A stretch of DNA of 64,000 nucleotides from Sneathiella sp. P13V-1 (GCF_015143595.1 NZ_WYEU01000002.1:186001-250000); one strand, 5' to 3'; shown: positions 1 to 11,886, counted from the stretch's first letter. Made by a program: numbers and translations. Notes: generated from the letters alone by a model not told the origin.

Positions 1-2573
1 TCGACAACAACGTGCTTACATTGCATACAAAAGTTAAAACACGCATTCGCCATATCACCGAAGATGGCACAGAAGAAATGCGCGTTGTGACAACGACACC
101 TGGCCGTATGTTGATTGAGGAAATTCTACCAAGAAATTCCAAAGTGAACTTCGACCTGATTAACCGTCTTTTGACGAAGAAGGAAATCACAGGCGTGATC
201 GACGAAGTCTATCGTCACTGTGGTCAGAAAGAGACTGTTATCTTCGCCGACCGTCTGATGGGTCTAGGTTTCGCCCATGCGTGCCGTGCTGGTATCTCCT
301 TCGGTAAGGACGATATGCAGGTTCCAGAAACCAAAGACAAACTGGTTGAGGAAACACGCTTGCTCGCAGAAGAGTATGAACGTCAATATTATGACGGTCT
401 GATCACCCAGGGTGAAAAGTACAACAAAGTGATCGATGCTTGGTCACAATGTACAGATCGCGTTGCGGATGAGATGATGAACGTGATTGAAACTGTTCAT
501 AAAGACGAAAACGGGCGTGATAAAGCGGTGAACTCCGTGTATATGATGGCCCACTCTGGTGCTCGTGGTTCTGCGCAGCAGATGAAACAGCTCGCTGGTA
601 TGCGTGGTCTGATGGCGAAACCTTCCGGTGAGATTATTGAAACACCAATTATCTCCAACTTTAAAGAAGGTCTGTCCGTTCTTGAGTACTTTAACTCTAC
701 GCACGGTGCCCGTAAGGGGCTAGCGGATACAGCTCTGAAAACAGCGAACTCCGGTTACCTGACACGTCGTCTTGTTGACGTTGCTCAGGACTGTGTTGTT
801 GTTGAAGTGGACTGCGGTACTAAGCGTGGTGTAACTGTCCGCGAGATTGTTGAAGGCAGTGATGTTATCTCTCCATTGGGTGAACGTCTTCTTGGCCGTA
901 CAGCCGTGAATGATGTGGTTGACCCAGCTAATGGTGAAGTCATTGTTGCAGCCGGCGATATGTTCGACGAGATTACATCTCAACTTGCTGAAGATCGTGG
1001 TGTTGAACAGGTTCTGATCCGCTCGGTTCTGACTTGTGAAACGAAGGGTGGCATCTGTGGTGCGTGTTATGGTCGTGACCTTGCTCGCGGAACGCCGGTG
1101 AATATTGGCGAAGCAGTAGGTGTTATTGCTGCTCAGTCAATTGGTGAGCCTGGTACACAGCTAACTATGCGTACCTTCCACATTGGTGGTGCTGCAAGTG
1201 CAGGTGAGGTTTCCTCCATTGAAGCGTCTCATGATGCAACCATTAAGATCGACAACCGGAACGTTGTTAAGAACAGTAAAGGCCACTTGATTGTGATGGG
1301 TCGTAACTCAGAACTGGTTCTGGTTGACGAAAACAATCGTGAGCGTGCGCGTCACCGTTTGACTTACGGTACGGCTTTGATGATCGATGATGGTGACAAA
1401 GTTGCCAAGGGCGACAAGTTGGCACAGTGGGATCCATTTACAACTCCAGTGATCACGGAACTCGAAGGTGTCGTGAACTACAAAGACCTGGTGAGCGGTA
1501 CATCCATTGTTGAACAGGTTGACGAAGCAACAGGTATCACTCGTAAGATCGTCGTAGACTGGAAAGCTCAGCCAAAAGGCAGTGATCTGCGTCCACGTAT
1601 TACTTTGCGTGACGAAGCAGGCGAGTTGCTTACTCTGGCAAGTGGCCACGAAGCGCGCTACTTCCTGCCTGTTGATGCGATCCTGTCTGTTGAAGATGGT
1701 GTCAAAGTTCAGGCTGGTGACGTTCTGGCGCGTATCCCTCGTGAAGGTTCAAAAACGAAGGATATTACCGGTGGTCTGCCGCGTGTGGCTGAACTGTTTG
1801 AAGCACGTCGTCCTAAGGATCACGCAATTATCGCCGAAGCTGATGGTTATGTTGAGTTTGGTAAAGACTACAAATCCAAACGTCGCGTCACTATTCGTCC
1901 GGAAAATGCAGATCTGGAGCCAGTGGAATATCTCATTCCAAAAGGTAAGCACCTTGCTGTGAATGAAGGTGACTATGTTCGTGTTGGTGATTACCTCCTC
2001 GATGGTAACCCTGCGCCACATGATATTCTGAAAGTACTGGGTGTCGAAGCTCTGGCGAACTTCCTGATCAACGAAATTCAGGATGTTTACCGTCTGCAGG
2101 GTGTGAAGATCAATGACAAGCACATTGAAGTGATCTCCCGTCAGATGCTCCAGAAAATCGAGATCGAGAGAGCTGGTGAGTCTACATTCCTGCTCGGTGA
2201 GCATGTGGATCGTGAAGAGTTCGAAGCTGAAAATGAAAAACTGGAAGCAAAAGGAATGGCACCTGCTGAAGGCAGCCCAATCCTGCTTGGTATTACCAAA
2301 GCGAGCTTGCAGACCAACTCCTTCATTTCCGCTGCGTCCTTCCAGGAAACAACACGCGTTTTGACGGAAGCTGCTGTGGCAGGTAAGAAAGATACGCTGA
2401 CCGGTCTGAAAGAGAATGTGATCGTGGGTCGTTTGATCCCAGCGGGCACGGGCTCTCAGATGAACCAGATGAAACGAATTGCTGCGGAACGTGATCGTCA
2501 ATTACAGGATGCGTCAGAATTTCCTGTAGAAATGATTGGCGGTGAAGAGGGTGTTGCCCCTGCCAGTGAATAA
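1..2573 (+). CDS. rpoC: RNA polymerase beta' subunit, C-terminal part (5' end outside window)
   Basis: Largest catalytic subunit of RNA polymerase. The reading frame is already open at the window edge (first complete codon at 3), so the GTG at 12 is an internal Val, not a start. About 855 residues are present, against roughly 1,390 in the family, so the N-terminal zinc ribbon, the clamp and the NADFDGD active-site loop lie upstream. Visible are the trigger-loop region ([18 protein letters not shown], about nt 1130-1185) and the second zinc site, with Cys in VDCGT near nt 812 and [13 protein letters not shown] near nt 1035-1070. The [11 protein letters not shown] and [15 protein letters not shown] region near the C-terminus is also canonical. 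TAA at 2571-2573. A hairpin terminator follows, which separates it from rpsL. Confidence 0.98.
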   Translation, partial: DNNVLTLHTKVKTRIRHITEDGTEEMRVVTTTPGRMLIEEILPRNSKVNFDLINRLLTKKEITGVIDEVYRHCGQKETVIFADRLMGLGFAHACRAGISFGKDDMQVPETKDKLVEETRLLAEEYERQYYDGLITQGEKYNKVIDAWSQCTDRVADEMMNVIETVHKDENGRDKAVNSVYMMAHSGARGSAQQMKQLAGMRGLMAKPSGEIIETPIISNFKEGLSVLEYFNSTHGARKGLADTALKTANSGYLTRRLVDVAQDCVVVEVDCGTKRGVTVREIVEGSDVISPLGERLLGRTAVNDVVDPANGEVIVAAGDMFDEITSQLAEDRGVEQVLIRSVLTCETKGGICGACYGRDLARGTPVNIGEAVGVIAAQSIGEPGTQLTMRTFHIGGAASAGEVSSIEASHDATIKIDNRNVVKNSKGHLIVMGRNSELVLVDENNRERARHRLTYGTALMIDDGDKVAKGDKLAQWDPFTTPVITELEGVVNYKDLVSGTSIVEQVDEATGITRKIVVDWKAQPKGSDLRPRITLRDEAGELLTLASGHEARYFLPVDAILSVEDGVKVQAGDVLARIPREGSKTKDITGGLPRVAELFEARRPKDHAIIAEADGYVEFGKDYKSKRRVTIRPENADLEPVEYLIPKGKHLAVNEGDYVRVGDYLLDGNPAPHDILKVLGVEALANFLINEIQDVYRLQGVKINDKHIEVISRQMLQKIEIERAGESTFLLGEHVDREEFEAENEKLEAKGMAPAEGSPILLGITKASLQTNSFISAASFQETTRVLTEAAVAGKKDTLTGLKENVIVGRLIPAGTGSQMNQMKRIAAERDRQLQDASEFPVEMIGGEEGVAPASE

Positions 2574-2613
2574 GCTCTAGGAGGCGATTCAAAGCCTCTT
2601 CGCAGACAGAGAC

Positions 2614-2652
2614 AAAAAGCGGTTTTCCAGAATCTGGAAGGCCGCTTTTTTC
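2614..2652 (+). terminator. Rho-independent terminator after rpoC
   Basis: AAAAGCGG (2615-2622) pairs with CCGCTTTT (2642-2649). An inner TTCCAG/CTGGAA stem (2625-2630 with 2634-2639) stacks on it, and a T run follows. It lies 40 nt after the rpoC stop. A smaller GAGGC/GCCTC hairpin (2581-2585 with 2594-2598) precedes it. Confidence 0.85.
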
Positions 2653-2670
2653 TTGGTTTTTGCTCGGATT

Positions 2671-2757
2671 CTAGGGAGACGGGGTGATTAAGTAATAATC
2701 TTACCGGCTTGGTGCGGTTTTTGGTAATCCTATCACCTTGTAATGCTAGGAAAACGG
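2671..2757. repeat. Structured intergenic stretch between rpoC and rpsL
   Basis: This is the main part of the 422-nt gene-free gap 2574-2995. An imperfect direct repeat, CTAGGGAGACGG (2671-2682) and CTAGGAAAACGG (2746-2757), flanks nested inverted repeats: GGTGAT/ATCACC (2683-2688 with 2732-2737) and TTACC/GGTAA (2701-2705 with 2723-2727). A competing small hairpin GATTA/TAATC (2686-2690 with 2696-2700) overlaps the first. No ORF or known RNA family is recognised here. The rest of the gap holds the rpoC terminator, the rpsL promoter and a leader of about 165 nt containing the AGCCGC/GCGGCT hairpin at 2941-2960. Confidence 0.4.
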
Positions 2758-2795
2758 CTGTTTTGGGAGAGTATGGAAGTGAGTATCTTTTGTAC

Positions 2796-2824
2796 TTGAC
2801 GACTTGAAGGCTCGCTCATATATT
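2796..2824 (+). promoter_or_regulatory. Sigma70-type promoter of the rpsL (str) operon
   Basis: TTGACG (2796-2801), a 17-nt spacer, then TATATT (2819-2824). This is a near-consensus housekeeping promoter after the rpoC terminator and ahead of the whole ribosomal block. It predicts a start near 2831 and a leader of about 165 nt before the rpsL ATG. Confidence 0.75.
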
Positions 2825-2995
2825 GCGCCCTCCTGACAACCGATGAAACTCATCAATTTTCCGCACGTGGTCAGGTGTTTTAAGATAGACGTGCGTGTTA
2901 GGTCTTTTCGGGTGGACGCAGAAATCCCGACCGCGAGCAGAGCCGCAGCTGCCCGCGGCTGTGCTATTTGCGGAATCGATAGAATAGGAATAAGA

Positions 2996-3367
2996 ATGCC
3001 TACTATTAATCAGCTGATTAGAAAACCGCGTAAAATGCCGGTTACGCGTAACAAAGTGCCCGCTATGGAAGCGTGCCCACAGAAGCGTGGTGTTTGCACA
3101 CGCGTTTACACAACTACGCCGAAGAAACCAAACTCCGCGCTCCGTAAAGTTGCTCGTGTACGTTTGACTAACGGCTTTGAAGTTACAAGCTACATTCCTG
3201 GTGAAGGTCACAACCTACAGGAACACTCTGTTGTTTTGATTCGTGGCGGTCGTGTTAAAGACTTGCCGGGTGTCCGCTACCACATCGTTCGTGGTGCTCT
3301 TGACACCCAGGGTCTTAATGATCGTCGCCAGCGCCGCTCCAAGTACGGCGCGAAGAAGCCTAAATAA
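2996..3367 (+). CDS. rpsL: Ribosomal protein S12 (uS12)
   Basis: Small-subunit protein of the decoding centre, 123 residues, the usual length. The start [12 protein letters not shown] at 2996 is the conserved N-terminus, and AGGAA at 2986-2990 gives a Shine-Dalgarno. The frame is open upstream to an ATG at 2843, but those 51 codons resemble nothing and have no [14 protein letters not shown] carries the Lys equivalent to E. coli K42 and RVKDLPG the Lys equivalent to K87, both wild type, so no streptomycin-resistance allele is visible. First gene of the operon, 12 nt before rpsG. Confidence 0.98.
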   Translation: MPTINQLIRKPRKMPVTRNKVPAMEACPQKRGVCTRVYTTTPKKPNSALRKVARVRLTNGFEVTSYIPGEGHNLQEHSVVLIRGGRVKDLPGVRYHIVRGALDTQGLNDRRQRRSKYGAKKPK

Positions 3368-3379
3368 GGAATTTTACGG

Positions 3380-3850
3380 ATGTCACGTCGTCACGCTGCT
3401 GAAAAGCGAGAAGTGTTGCCTGATGCAAAGTTCGGGGACATCGTTCTGACTAAGTTCATGAACTCCCTGATGCTCGATGGTAAGAAATCTGTTGCAGAGC
3501 GTATCGTTTACGGTGCCTTTGATATTGTTGAGAAGAAAACTGGCAATCAGCCTCTGGAAGTTTTTCACGAAGCTTTGGATAAAATTAAGCCAGACCTGGA
3601 GGTTCGTTCCCGCCGTGTGGGTGGTGCAACGTACCAGGTGCCGGTTGAGGTTCGTTCTGATCGCGCGCAGGCCCTGGCTATTCGCTGGTTGATCAATAGC
3701 GCTCGCTCCCGCTCTGAGCTCACAATGATGGAACGTCTCTCAGGTGAAATCCTGGATGCGTCCAACGAACGTGGTGGTGCCGTTAAGAAACGGGAAGACA
3801 CTCACAAGATGGCTGAAGCCAACCGCGCTTTTGCTCATTACCGCTGGTAA
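3380..3850 (+). CDS. rpsG: Ribosomal protein S7 (uS7)
   Basis: 16S rRNA 3'-domain assembly initiator, 156 residues, with the standard [15 protein letters not shown] start. Conserved segments [15 protein letters not shown] and the C-terminal [15 protein letters not shown] are intact. It sits between rpsL and fusA as in the classical str operon. In E. coli S7 represses this operon translationally. The rpsL-rpsG spacer here is only 12 nt, so the long E. coli-type S7 target in that spacer is absent and any autoregulation must differ. Confidence 0.98.
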   Translation: MSRRHAAEKREVLPDAKFGDIVLTKFMNSLMLDGKKSVAERIVYGAFDIVEKKTGNQPLEVFHEALDKIKPDLEVRSRRVGGATYQVPVEVRSDRAQALAIRWLINSARSRSELTMMERLSGEILDASNERGGAVKKREDTHKMAEANRAFAHYRW

Positions 3851-3883
3851 TAACTTTAACGGTTTACGATTAGGATTTCCGAC

Positions 3884-5959
3884 ATGGCCCGCACTACGCC
3901 AATTGAAAGATATCGCAACATCGGCATCATGGCCCACATTGATGCTGGTAAGACAACAACAACCGAACGCATTCTGTACTACACAGGTGTTTCACACAAA
4001 ATCGGTGAAGTTCATGATGGTGCGGCCACCATGGACTGGATGGAGCAAGAGCAGGAGCGTGGTATTACGATTACTTCCGCTGCGACTACTTGTTTCTGGA
4101 AGGATCACCGTATCAACATCATTGATACACCGGGTCACGTTGACTTCACCATTGAAGTTGAGCGTTCTTTGCGTGTTCTCGACGGTGCGGTTGCTGTGTT
4201 TGATGGTGTGGCGGGTGTTGAGCCTCAGTCCGAAACTGTTTGGCGCCAGGCTGACAAGTATCGCGTTCCACGCATGTGCTTCGTGAACAAAATGGACCGT
4301 ACAGGCGCAGATTTTTATCGCTGCGTTGATATGATCAAAGATCGTCTGGGTGCAACTCCATTGGTTGTTCAACTGCCTATCGGCTCCGAAGCCGAGTTTG
4401 AAGGTGTTGTTGACCTTATCAAGATGCAGGAAGTCGTGTGGGAAGGCGACCAGATGGGCGCTTCATACGAATACCGTGATATCCGTGCTGATCTGGCTGA
4501 TAAAGCAGCAGAATATCGTGAGCAGATGCTGGAGACAGCTATTGAGATCGACGAAGAGGCTATGGAAGCATACCTCGAAGGCGAAGAGCCAAGCGAAGAA
4601 ACACTTCGCGCATGTATCCGTAAAGGTACATTGGAAGGCGCCTTCGTGCCGGTTTTGACAGGTACAGCATTTAAAAACAAAGGTGTCCAGCCTTTGCTAG
4701 ACGCGTTTGTTGATTATATGCCTTCTCCAACTGACATCGGCGGCACTGACGGCATTGATGTTAAGACTGAAGAAGAGATTGTTCGTAACCCATCAGATGA
4801 TGAGCCATTCGCTGGCTTGGCATTTAAGGTTATGACTGACCCATTCGTAGGTTCATTGACATTCGTGCGTGTCTACTCAGGTGTTCTAGAAACTGGTACT
4901 TCAGCTCTGAACTCTGTTAAGAACGATCGTGAGCGTGTTGGTCGTATGCTTCAGATGCACGCGAACTCTCGTGAAGACGTGAAAGAAGCCCGTGCAGGTG
5001 ACATTGTCGCGATTGCCGGTCTGAAAAACACAACCACAGGTGACACTCTTTGTGTGAGCTCCAGCCCAGTTATTCTGGAACGCATGGAATTCCCGGAGCC
5101 AGTGATCGAAATTGCTGTTGAGCCTAAAACTAAAGGTGACCAGGAAAAAATGGGTGTTGCTCTGAACCGTCTGGCTCAGGAAGATCCTTCTTTCCGTGTA
5201 ACAAGTGATCACGAAAGCGGTCAGACCATCATTAAAGGTATGGGCGAGCTGCACCTCGATATTATCGTTGACCGTATGAAGCGCGAATTCAAGGTTGAAG
5301 CAAACGTTGGTGCGCCTCAGGTTGCTTACCGCGAATCCATCACTAAAGAGGCTGAGCTGGACTACACTCATAAGAAACAGTCCGGTGGTTCTGGTCAGTT
5401 CGCGCGTATTAAACTGATCGCTAAGCCAAGTGAACCAGGTGAAGGTTTTGTTTTCAACGACACCATCACTGGTGGCTCGGTCCCTAAAGAATACATTCCA
5501 GGTGTTGAAAAAGGTGTGAAAGACATCGTTGACACTGGTGTGCTTGCTGGCTTCCCACTGATCGATGTGAGCGTAACATTGATTGACGGTGCCTACCATG
5601 ACGTTGACTCCTCTGTCATGGCCTTCGAAATTGCTGGTCGCGCTGCAATGCGTGAATTGGCTCGTAAAGCAGGATTGCAGCTTCTTGAACCTATGATGAA
5701 GGTAGAGATTGTTACTCCTGAAGAGTATATCGGTGACGTGATGGGCGACTTGAACAGTCGTCGCGGTCAAGTTTCCGGAACTGAACAGCGCGGTATCGCG
5801 CAAGTTGTGAATGCAAATGTTCCACTGGCCAACATGTTTGGTTACGTGAACAATCTGCGCTCCCAAACACAGGGTCGCGCAACATTCTCAATGGTATTTT
5901 CACACTATGAACCTGTGCCGCAACACGTCTCAGACGAAGTGCTGGCGAAATTGGCATAA
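3884..5959 (+). CDS. fusA: Translation elongation factor G
   Basis: Ribosomal translocation GTPase, 691 residues, full length. The G1 motif [13 protein letters not shown] is near residues 17-29. DTPGH (G3) and NKMD (G4) follow. The later conserved stretches [21 protein letters not shown] and the domain IV segment [15 protein letters not shown] are present. Starts with ATG 34 nt after rpsG and is followed by tuf after 40 nt, as in the str operon. Confidence 0.98.
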   Translation: MARTTPIERYRNIGIMAHIDAGKTTTTERILYYTGVSHKIGEVHDGAATMDWMEQEQERGITITSAATTCFWKDHRINIIDTPGHVDFTIEVERSLRVLDGAVAVFDGVAGVEPQSETVWRQADKYRVPRMCFVNKMDRTGADFYRCVDMIKDRLGATPLVVQLPIGSEAEFEGVVDLIKMQEVVWEGDQMGASYEYRDIRADLADKAAEYREQMLETAIEIDEEAMEAYLEGEEPSEETLRACIRKGTLEGAFVPVLTGTAFKNKGVQPLLDAFVDYMPSPTDIGGTDGIDVKTEEEIVRNPSDDEPFAGLAFKVMTDPFVGSLTFVRVYSGVLETGTSALNSVKNDRERVGRMLQMHANSREDVKEARAGDIVAIAGLKNTTTGDTLCVSSSPVILERMEFPEPVIEIAVEPKTKGDQEKMGVALNRLAQEDPSFRVTSDHESGQTIIKGMGELHLDIIVDRMKREFKVEANVGAPQVAYRESITKEAELDYTHKKQSGGSGQFARIKLIAKPSEPGEGFVFNDTITGGSVPKEYIPGVEKGVKDIVDTGVLAGFPLIDVSVTLIDGAYHDVDSSVMAFEIAGRAAMRELARKAGLQLLEPMMKVEIVTPEEYIGDVMGDLNSRRGQVSGTEQRGIAQVVNANVPLANMFGYVNNLRSQTQGRATFSMVFSHYEPVPQHVSDEVLAKLA

Positions 5960-5999
5960 TCCCGGCTGCTGAGACGACCGGAAATTACGGAGAATTAAA

Positions 6000-7190
<1,191 letters not shown>

Positions 7191-7204
7191 ATAATCTTTC
7201 TAAA

Positions 7205-7226
7205 AGCCGCCTCGAGTGAGGCGGCT
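7205..7226 (+). promoter_or_regulatory. GC-rich hairpin between tuf and rpsJ (possible attenuator or processing site)
   Basis: AGCCGCCTC (7205-7213) and GAGGCGGCT (7218-7226) form a perfect 9-bp stem with a GAGT loop. Only a weak pyrimidine stretch (GCTTTCT) follows, so it is an inefficient terminator at best. It ends about 6 nt before the GGAGA Shine-Dalgarno of rpsJ (7233-7237), so it could modulate readthrough, mRNA ends or S10-operon translation. Confidence 0.6.
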
Positions 7227-7248
7227 GCTTTCTGGAGAGACCAGAGTA

Positions 7249-7563
7249 ATGGAAAACCAAAATATTCGCATTCGCCTGAAGGCGTATGATCACCGTGTGC
7301 TTGATGCATCGACTGGTGAGATCGTAAACACAGCCAAGCGTACAGGCGCTCAGGTTCGTGGCCCGATCCCACTACCGACGCATATTGACAAATATACGGT
7401 CCTTCGTGGTCCGCATATTGACAAGAAATCACGTGAACAGTTCGAGATCCGCACACACAAGCGTGTTCTGGATATCGTAGAACCAACGCCGCAAACTGTG
7501 GATGCACTGATGAAACTGGACCTCGCCGCTGGCGTAGAAGTGTCCATTAAGTTGTTGGGGTAA
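7249..7563 (+). CDS. rpsJ: Ribosomal protein S10 (uS10)
   Basis: Small-subunit head protein, also NusE in antitermination complexes. 104 residues from ATG 7249 ([16 protein letters not shown]), which matches the family start and has GGAGA at 7233-7237. An in-frame GTG at 7216 lies inside the preceding hairpin and is not the start. The conserved [24 protein letters not shown] loop region is complete. First gene of the S10 block, but with tuf directly upstream and no long leader of the E. coli type. Confidence 0.97.
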   Translation: MENQNIRIRLKAYDHRVLDASTGEIVNTAKRTGAQVRGPIPLPTHIDKYTVLRGPHIDKKSREQFEIRTHKRVLDIVEPTPQTVDALMKLDLAAGVEVSIKLLG

Positions 7564-7569
7564 TCTGAG

Positions 7570-8301
7570 ATGCGTTGTGGACTAATTGCTAAAAAGCTGG
7601 GCATGACACGCGTCTTCGCTGAAGACGGACAACATGTTCCTGTAACTGTACTCGAAGTTGACAACTGTCAGGTTGTTGCTCACCGTAAAACTGAAACTCA
7701 TGGCTATAACGCTATGCAGATCGGTGTCGGTAAAGCTAAGGTAAAAAATGTTTCTGCAGCTATGCGCGGTCACTATGCCAAAGCAAACGTCGAGCCAAAA
7801 ATGAAACTGGCTGAATTCCGCGTTGAAGATGACGGCTTTGTTGAAGTCGGTTCCGAGATCACTACTGATCATTTTGTTGCCAACCAGCATGTCGATGTTG
7901 TGGCAACAAGCATTGGTAAAGGTTTCGCCGGTCCAATGAAGCGTCATAACTTCGGTGGTATGCGTGCGTCTCACGGTGTATCTGTTTCTCACCGTGCACA
8001 CGGTTCCACAGGTCAGTGTCAGGATCCAGGTCGTGTTTTCAAAGGTAAGAAAATGGCTGGTCACATGGGTGCTGCCCGCGTGACAACTCAGAACTTGCAG
8101 ATTGTGTCATCTGACGCAGAACGCGGTCTCCTCCTTGTAAAAGGCGCTGTACCTGGTTCTAAAGGTGGATGGGTTTTCGTATCTGATGCGGTTAAGAAAA
8201 ACCGTCCAGAAGAAGCACCATTCCCTGCAGCTGTTCGTACAACTGAGGCTCCGGCCGCAGCAGAAGAAGCGCCTGCATCAGACGCTCCAGCTGAAGAATA
8301 A
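7570..8301 (+). CDS. rplC: Ribosomal protein L3 (uL3) with acidic C-terminal tail
   Basis: Early 50S assembly protein near the peptidyl-transferase centre. 243 residues, longer than the roughly 209 of E. coli. The core (start [47 protein letters not shown]) is complete. The extra length is an Ala/Glu/Pro-rich tail from about residue 213 ([12 protein letters not shown] ... SDAPAEE). Tails of this type occur in alphaproteobacterial L3. Spacing to rpsJ is 6 nt. Confidence 0.97.
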   Translation: MRCGLIAKKLGMTRVFAEDGQHVPVTVLEVDNCQVVAHRKTETHGYNAMQIGVGKAKVKNVSAAMRGHYAKANVEPKMKLAEFRVEDDGFVEVGSEITTDHFVANQHVDVVATSIGKGFAGPMKRHNFGGMRASHGVSVSHRAHGSTGQCQDPGRVFKGKKMAGHMGAARVTTQNLQIVSSDAERGLLLVKGAVPGSKGGWVFVSDAVKKNRPEEAPFPAAVRTTEAPAAAEEAPASDAPAEE

Positions 8302-8315
8302 AAGGATCTGTTGGA

Positions 8316-8936
8316 ATGAAGGTTAAAGTAATCAACCTCGATAACAAAAAAGCTGGAGATATCGAGCTTTCTGACGAGGTTTTTGGACTAGCTCCGCGTG
8401 CGGATCTGCTCCAACGGATGGTCAAATACCAACTGGCGGCGCGTCAGGCTGGTACACACAAGACCAAAGACGTTTCTGAAGTTTCTGGTACGAACGCAAA
8501 GCCATTTAACCAGAAAGGCACAGGCCGTGCCCGTCAGGGTCAGAAACGTGCACCTCACCAGCGTACAGGTGGTGTGGCTCACGGTCCTGTTGTTCGCTCC
8601 CATGCGACTGACCTGCCAAAGAAGGTTCGTAAGCTGGCTCTTAAAAACGCCCTGTCCGCGAAGCAGGCAGAAGGCAAGCTGGTAATTGTTGATGAGCTGA
8701 AAGCTGCGGAAGCCAAAACTAAAGTGATGGCCGGCAAGTTTGAAGCATTGGGCTGGAAGTCTGCCCTGATCATTGATGGTAGCGAAACAGACGCAAATTT
8801 TGCACTGTCTGCACGCAACATCCCATTGGTTGATGTTCTGCCAGAAAAAGGTGCCAACGTTTACGACATTCTTCGTCGCGACACATTGGTTCTGACTAAA
8901 AGTGCAGTAGAAAGCCTGGAGGCTCGTTTGAAATGA
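8316..8936 (+). CDS. rplD: Ribosomal protein L4 (uL4)
   Basis: Lines the nascent-peptide exit tunnel. 206 residues. The extended tunnel loop with [15 protein letters not shown] is intact. The start [14 protein letters not shown] has AAAGGA about 10 nt upstream. In enterobacteria L4 represses the S10 operon through the rpsJ leader, which is not conserved here. The stop overlaps the rplW start (ATGA, 8933-8936), indicating translational coupling. Confidence 0.97.
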   Translation: MKVKVINLDNKKAGDIELSDEVFGLAPRADLLQRMVKYQLAARQAGTHKTKDVSEVSGTNAKPFNQKGTGRARQGQKRAPHQRTGGVAHGPVVRSHATDLPKKVRKLALKNALSAKQAEGKLVIVDELKAAEAKTKVMAGKFEALGWKSALIIDGSETDANFALSARNIPLVDVLPEKGANVYDILRRDTLVLTKSAVESLEARLK

Positions 8937-9226
8937 ACCAGGAACGCATTTATGACATTTTGCTAGGCCCTGTTGTGACTGAAAAATCCACTATGGGTTC
9001 TGAGCATAACCAGGTTACATTCCGTGTAGCTCTGGATGCGACCAAGCCAGAAATCAAAGAAGCTGTTGAAACACTGTTCAGCGTCAAAGTTGAAAATGTG
9101 AACACTAACCGTACAAACGGTAAAGTGAAAAGCTTCCGCGGTCGTTCTGGTAAACGCTCTGATTACAAGAAAGCAATGGTAACTCTGTCCGAAGGTCAGA
9201 CCATTGATGTGACTACGGGGATCTAA
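8933..9226 (+). CDS. rplW: Ribosomal protein L23 (uL23)
   Basis: Docking site for trigger factor and SRP at the exit tunnel. 97 residues. The N-terminal [15 protein letters not shown] and the conserved [19 protein letters not shown] loop are visible. Starts in a 4-nt ATGA overlap with rplD and ends 2 nt before rplB. Confidence 0.97.
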   Translation: MNQERIYDILLGPVVTEKSTMGSEHNQVTFRVALDATKPEIKEAVETLFSVKVENVNTNRTNGKVKSFRGRSGKRSDYKKAMVTLSEGQTIDVTTGI

Positions 9227-9228
9227 AA

Positions 9229-10065
9229 ATGGCGCTTAAAAGTTATAAGCCAACAACACCTGCGCAGCGTGGTCTGATTCTCGTTGATCGGTCTGAACTG
9301 CACAAAGGTAAGCCTGTTAAAACCCTGACAGAGGGTTTGACAGGAAGTGGTGGCCGCAATAACTACGGACGAATAACAGCTCGTCGTCGTGGTGGTGGAC
9401 ACAAACGTACATACCGCATCATCGACTTCAAACGTCGTAAATTTGATGTACCAGCGACAGTAGAGCGCATTGAATATGATCCTAACCGGACCGCTTTCAT
9501 TGCCTTGATCCGTTACGAAGATAACGAACTGTCTTACATTCTGGCTCCACAGCGTCTCAATATTGGAGACACAGTGATTGCAGCTGAAAATGCTGACATT
9601 AAGCCAGGTAACGCGATGCCACTGAAAAACATGCCTGTTGGTACCATTGTCCACAATGTGGAGATGAAGCCAGGTAAAGGCGGTCAGATGGCACGTTCAG
9701 CCGGTACTTATGTTCAGTTGATCGGTAAAGATGCTGGTTATGCTCAGCTTCGTCTGGCATCCGGTGAACAACGTATCGTTCCAGGTGACTGTATTGCAAC
9801 AGTTGGCGCGGTTTCAAACCAAGACCAGAAGAACATTAAGCTTGCAAAAGCTGGTCGTTCACGTTGGCTCGGTCGCCGTCCATCCGTTCGTGGTGTAGCC
9901 ATGAACCCGATCGATCACCCACACGGTGGTGGTGAAGGTCGTACATCCGGTGGTCGTCACCCAGTGACACCTTGGGGTAAACCGACTAAGGGTAAACGGA
10001 CACGGTCCAACAAATCTACCGACAAAATGATCATGCGGCGCCGTCCGCAAAAGCGGAAGAAATAA
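9229..10065 (+). CDS. rplB: Ribosomal protein L2 (uL2)
   Basis: Subunit-association and peptidyl-transferase-centre protein. 278 residues, standard length. [11 protein letters not shown] near residues 50-60 and the C-terminal block [17 protein letters not shown], containing the functionally important His, are intact. Ends PQKRKK. Spaced 2 nt from rplW and 10 nt from rpsS. Confidence 0.98.
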   Translation: MALKSYKPTTPAQRGLILVDRSELHKGKPVKTLTEGLTGSGGRNNYGRITARRRGGGHKRTYRIIDFKRRKFDVPATVERIEYDPNRTAFIALIRYEDNELSYILAPQRLNIGDTVIAAENADIKPGNAMPLKNMPVGTIVHNVEMKPGKGGQMARSAGTYVQLIGKDAGYAQLRLASGEQRIVPGDCIATVGAVSNQDQKNIKLAKAGRSRWLGRRPSVRGVAMNPIDHPHGGGEGRTSGGRHPVTPWGKPTKGKRTRSNKSTDKMIMRRRPQKRKK

Positions 10066-10075
10066 GGAGCGCTAG

Positions 10076-10354
10076 ATGGCACGTTCAGTTTGGAAAGGCC
10101 CTTTTGTTGATGGCTACCTGCTTAATAAAGCAGAAGCTGCACGCGAAAGCGGTAAGAAACAGATCATCAAGACTTGGTCTCGCCGGTCTACAATTCTGCC
10201 TCAGTTCGTAGGTCTGACTTTTGGTGTATACAATGGTCAGAAATTCGTACCTGTTCTCGTAGATGAAGACATGGTTGGCCACAAGTTTGGAGAATTTTCT
10301 CCTTCTCGTACATATTACGGTCACGCGGCCGATAAGAAGGCCCGGAGGAAATAA
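10076..10354 (+). CDS. rpsS: Ribosomal protein S19 (uS19)
   Basis: 30S head protein that pairs with S13. 92 residues. The start [15 protein letters not shown] and the signature [17 protein letters not shown] are canonical. AAGGAGCG lies just upstream. Ends 2 nt before rplV. Confidence 0.97.
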   Translation: MARSVWKGPFVDGYLLNKAEAARESGKKQIIKTWSRRSTILPQFVGLTFGVYNGQKFVPVLVDEDMVGHKFGEFSPSRTYYGHAADKKARRK

Positions 10355-10356
10355 CT

Positions 10357-10737
10357 ATGGGTAAGCAGTCCATCGAAAGGCAGCTTGCGGATAACGAAGC
10401 CGTCGCTAAAGGTAACCGCCTTCGCGTCAGCCCGCAAAAGCTGAACCTCGTGGCAGGTCTCATCCGCGGTAAATCCGCGGAAGCAGCTCTGGCAGAACTG
10501 ACATTCTCTAAGCGTGCAATCGCACGTGACGTGAAAAAAGTTCTTCAGTCTGCTATTGCCAATGCAGAAAACAATCATGAGCTGGACGTAGATCAGCTTT
10601 ACGTTGCAGAAGCCTATGTTGGTAAGGCACTCGTCATGAAACGTTTCCGTGCTCGCGGCCGTGGCCGTGCGAGCGGAATTCAGAAACCATTTAGCAACAT
10701 CACGATCGTTGTTCGTGAGCGCGAGGAGCAAGCATAA
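10357..10737 (+). CDS. rplV: Ribosomal protein L22 (uL22)
   Basis: Its beta-hairpin lines the exit tunnel. 126 residues. The conserved [17 protein letters not shown] and the hairpin tip region [17 protein letters not shown] are present, with no macrolide-resistance-like deletion seen. The SD GGAGGAAA precedes the ATG. The TAA shares its last base with the rpsC ATG (10737). Confidence 0.97.
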   Translation: MGKQSIERQLADNEAVAKGNRLRVSPQKLNLVAGLIRGKSAEAALAELTFSKRAIARDVKKVLQSAIANAENNHELDVDQLYVAEAYVGKALVMKRFRARGRGRASGIQKPFSNITIVVREREEQA

Positions 10738-11447
10738 TGGGTCAAAAAGTCAATCCAATTGGCCTTCGTGTTGGAATTAACCGTACATGGGATTCCCGCT
10801 GGTATGCTGAGAAAGATTTCGGAAATCTTCTTCACGAAGATGTTCGTATCCGCGAATACCTCGAAAAAGAGCTGGCACAGGCTGGTGTAAGTCGCATCAT
10901 TATTGAGCGTCCTGCAAAGAAATGCCGTGTGACAATTCACTCTGCTCGCCCGGGTGTGATCATTGGTAAAAAAGGTGCAGACATCGAAAAGCTGCGCTTA
11001 AAAATTGCCAAAATGACTTCTTCAGAAGTTCACCTGAACATCGTAGAGATCCGCAAGCCGGAAGTTGACGCGAAATTGGTTGCAGAAAATATTGGCCAGC
11101 AACTTGCTCGCCGTGTGGCTTACCGCCGCGCGATGAAACGTGCGGTTCAATCTGCTCTGCGCCTTGGCGCTGAAGGTATCCGTATTAACTGTGCAGGTCG
11201 TCTTGGCGGTGCTGAGATTGCGCGTACAGAATGGTACCGTGAAGGCCGTGTGCCACTGCACACACTCCGTGCAAATATTGACTACGGAACAGCTCGTTCT
11301 TTGACTACATACGGTATCATCGGTATCAAAGTGTGGATTTACAAAGGCGAAATTATGGAACACGACCCAATGGCACAGGAAAAGGCTCAGGAGAAACAGC
11401 AGGCAGCTGGTCGTCCTGGTGGTCGTTCCGGTGGACGTCGGGGCTAA
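10737..11447 (+). CDS. rpsC: Ribosomal protein S3 (uS3)
   Basis: mRNA-entry helicase component. 236 residues. The N-terminal [14 protein letters not shown], a KH domain with [14 protein letters not shown] and the C-terminal [13 protein letters not shown] are intact. The Gly/Arg-rich end ([12 protein letters not shown]) follows a short charged linker. One-base overlap with rplV implies coupling. Confidence 0.98.
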   Translation: MGQKVNPIGLRVGINRTWDSRWYAEKDFGNLLHEDVRIREYLEKELAQAGVSRIIIERPAKKCRVTIHSARPGVIIGKKGADIEKLRLKIAKMTSSEVHLNIVEIRKPEVDAKLVAENIGQQLARRVAYRRAMKRAVQSALRLGAEGIRINCAGRLGGAEIARTEWYREGRVPLHTLRANIDYGTARSLTTYGIIGIKVWIYKGEIMEHDPMAQEKAQEKQQAAGRPGGRSGGRRG

Positions 11448-11464
11448 GGTAAAGAGGTGATATC

Positions 11465-11884
11465 ATGCTTCAACCGAAGCGTACAAAATTTCGTAAAGCG
11501 CACAAAGGACGCTTGAAGGGCGTCGCAACTTCGGGTACAACCCTGAACTTCGGTGCGTACGGACTCAAAGCAGTTGAGCCTGGACGTGTCACAGCGCGTC
11601 AAATCGAGGCGACTCGTCGTGCGATTACGCGTCACATTAAACGTGCAGGTCGTGTTTGGATTCGCATCTTCCCAGATGTGCCGGTATCCAAGAAACCTAC
11701 TGAAGTCCGTATGGGTAAAGGTAAGGGTTCTCCGGAATATTGGATGGTTCGTATCCAGCCTGGTAAAGTTATGTTCGAACTTGACGGTGTTCCAGTGGAG
11801 CTGGCCCGTGAAGCATTTGAACGTGGCGCAGCCAAACTGCCGATCAAGACTAAGTTTATTACCCGTCTCGGTGAAGGGGGCTGA
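11465..11884 (+). CDS. rplP: Ribosomal protein L16 (uL16)
   Basis: Central 50S protein contacting A-site tRNA. 139 residues. The start [16 protein letters not shown] and [19 protein letters not shown] are the family signatures. An Arg lies in the segment that corresponds to the hydroxylated Arg of E. coli L16. GAGGTGAT is the SD. Ends 2 nt before rpmC. Confidence 0.97.
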   Translation: MLQPKRTKFRKAHKGRLKGVATSGTTLNFGAYGLKAVEPGRVTARQIEATRRAITRHIKRAGRVWIRIFPDVPVSKKPTEVRMGKGKGSPEYWMVRIQPGKVMFELDGVPVELAREAFERGAAKLPIKTKFITRLGEGG

Positions 11885-11886
11885 TT

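Noticed and set aside
1749-2501. 250-codon open frame on the minus strand inside rpoC
   Set aside because: It lies entirely antisense to a conserved gene, has no recognisable product and fits codon-usage shadowing.
2843-2995. N-terminally extended S12 from ATG 2843
   Set aside because: The extra residues resemble no S12, there is no Shine-Dalgarno, and ATG 2996 matches the conserved start with AGGAA upstream.
4901-5866. 321-codon minus-strand open frame inside fusA (and similar at 6117-6965 in tuf)
   Set aside because: Shadow of strongly biased codons in the elongation-factor genes; the translations look like non-protein sequence rich in Cys, His, Phe and Asn.
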